Source: Pseudobutyrivibrio sp. (GTDB taxonomy: Bacteria; Bacillota_A; Clostridia; Lachnospirales; Lachnospiraceae). From it: a DNA stretch of 7,036 nucleotides. How positions within the stretch are numbered: the stretch's first letter is position 1; every line of letters starts with the position of its first letter. This document shows positions 6,267-7,036 of this stretch, piece by piece. Location: assembly GCA_024691465.1 (NCBI GenBank), contig JAILNO010000230.1, forward strand, positions 1 to 7,036, in the 5' to 3' direction. The notes beneath the pieces are model-generated. The model had not been told where the DNA came from. It saw only the letters and a list, made by a program, of their open reading frames with translations, and ran no database searches. The position numbers and the translations under genes are program-made.

Positions 6267-6970
6267 TATAATCCTCCTAACAATCTGGTGAATTCTTCAG
6301 TAAAGCTAGCTTTCTTACTGCGGCTAATCTTAAGAATGTAGTCCCCCACTTGCACATCATCCTTCATAATAGCTTTCACATGCTTAAGTGCCACCAAGTA
6401 GCCGGCATTGCATCTGGCGAAATGAAATGGTGCTAACTTCTTCTCTGCATTTGATATATTCTCTCTAACACGATATTCACTATCTTTAGTGTGATATATA
6501 CAGTAATGAAGTGAGGACTCTACATAATAGATATCATTAATTGCAATGCTCACTATTCCAGATGCAGTCTGAAGCATAAGAGGGGCCTCTTCCTTGTTCA
6601 TTACAACGAATCGTAGTGCCTTCTTGAGCTTAAGGGCAAAGTCAGGATAAGATACTGGCTTAATTACATAATCTATGGCATCTACCTCATAACCCGACAG
6701 AGCATACTGTGGCATAGCTGTCACAAACATAAGAACCACATCCTTGTCTATATCTCGTATCTTTCTCGCTGTATCTATACCGTTAATTCCTGGCATATCT
6801 ATATCCATAAGAATTAGATCATACTGTCCCTTAAAACACTCTAGGAAGCTCTCCCCATTATCAAATGTGGATACATGAAAGTTCTCCGCAAATTCCCCCG
6901 AAAAATCTTCTAAGTATTTAGTTAGTAGTTCTGCTTCAGCTCTAATATCATCAACTACTGCTACTTCCAT
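6266..6970 (-). CDS. LytTR-family response regulator
   Basis: A cytoplasmic two-component transcription regulator, presumably the partner of the adjacent kinase. Residues 1-120 form a CheY-like receiver: acidic pocket D7-D8, phosphoacceptor D56 in LILMDIDMPG, switch T84, and the conserved K104 in DYVIKP. Residues about 131-234 form a LytTR DNA-binding domain, with the family-typical stretches INDIYYVESSLHY, YRVRENISNAEKKL, FHFARCNAGYLVALKHV and LKISRSKK. LytTR domains bind direct repeats in DNA. The length of 234 residues is normal and no key residue is missing. The start at 6970 has AAGGAG 6 nt upstream. The gene precedes its kinase, the reverse of the agr order. Its targets are not known; the GH3 gene two positions downstream is a plausible one, and autoregulation is common in the family. 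Confidence 0.96.
   Translation of the reverse strand: MEVAVVDDIRAEAELLTKYLEDFSGEFAENFHVSTFDNGESFLECFKGQYDLILMDIDMPGINGIDTARKIRDIDKDVVLMFVTAMPQYALSGYEVDAIDYVIKPVSYPDFALKLKKALRFVVMNKEEAPLMLQTASGIVSIAINDIYYVESSLHYCIYHTKDSEYRVRENISNAEKKLAPFHFARCNAGYLVALKHVKAIMKDDVQVGDYILKISRSKKASFTEEFTRLLGGL
6273..6278 (-). promoter_or_regulatory. Ribosome binding site of the sensor kinase, within the regulator coding sequence
   Basis: AGGAGG lies 6 nt before the kinase ATG and is contained in the last codons of the regulator gene, where it overlaps the Gly-Gly codons of the terminal LLGGL. With the TAATG stop/start overlap this makes coupled translation of regulator and kinase very likely. Confidence 0.9.
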
Positions 6971-6976
6971 GGCTTT

Positions 6977-6982
6977 CTCCTT
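6977..6982 (-). promoter_or_regulatory. Ribosome binding site of the response regulator
   Basis: AAGGAG lies 6 nt before the ATG at 6970 and supports this start. The following leader up to the promoter is very AT-rich. Confidence 0.88.
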
Positions 6983-6999
6983 AAAAATATATTTATTAT

Positions 7000-7029
7000 T
7001 TTATATCACATAGTATATTTTCAAATCAA
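7000..7029 (-). promoter_or_regulatory. Promoter candidate for the regulator-kinase operon
   Basis: On the minus strand TTGATT (7024-7029) is followed after 18 nt by TATAAA (7000-7005), and a TG one base before the -10 (7007-7008) gives an extended -10 element. RNA would start near 6993, leaving a leader of about 20 nt before the regulator start. No terminator from a preceding gene is visible because the window ends at 7036. This looks like a sigma-A type promoter; no clear LytTR direct repeat is seen next to it in the few bases available. Confidence 0.55.
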
Positions 7030-7036
7030 TGTTATA

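Noticed and set aside
413..6291. Several plus-strand open frames (for example 413-931, 1795-2304, 4693-4905, 5947-6291)
   Set aside because: They lie opposite strong minus-strand genes with recognisable domains. Their translations are low-complexity antisense sequences rich in Ser, Thr and Ile with no recognisable motifs, and none has a convincing ribosome binding site.

Overview
This window looks like chromosomal DNA from a low-GC Gram-positive anaerobe. My best guess is the Lachnospiraceae (Butyrivibrio/Roseburia-type relatives). The reasons are strong AGGAGG ribosome binding sites, an AT-rich AGA/ATA-tolerant codon style, a GHKL-LytTR two-component pair, and a family 3 glycoside hydrolase with the reversed domain order known from rumen clostridia. 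The placement is inferred from style and gene content, not from a marker gene.

All four genes lie on the minus strand, so transcription runs from right to left. A promoter at about 7000-7029 leads into a LytTR response regulator (6266-6970). Its stop codon overlaps by one base (TAATG) the start of a multi-pass GHKL sensor kinase (4938-6266). A 96-bp gap follows, and then a 1023-residue membrane-anchored GH3 enzyme (1770-4841), closed by a strong intrinsic terminator (1738-1763). Downstream is a separate unit: an MMPL/RND-type membrane exporter (1-1668, cut off by the left window edge) with its own ribosome binding site, a weak promoter candidate and a TetR-like operator candidate. There is no gene-free stretch longer than about 100 bp.

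The kinase and regulator form one signalling pair. The GH3 enzyme is next in line without a convincing terminator between, so it may be read through from the regulator operon, started from its own promoter, or both. The enzyme is predicted to sit outside the cell, held by one N-terminal and three C-terminal membrane helices. A plausible reading, which is inference, is a surface sensing-and-hydrolysis module in which the regulator controls the glycosidase.

The most striking non-coding element is a 78-nt imperfect palindrome (4846-4923) that fills most of the kinase-GH3 gap. In minus-strand RNA, 33 of its 39 symmetric positions can pair with no bulges, and the lower stem contains the whole GH3 Shine-Dalgarno sequence. 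A possible -10 box lies in its upstream arm, so a transcript starting there would lack the anti-Shine-Dalgarno strand while read-through RNA would carry it. That would give a switch between silent and translated messages.
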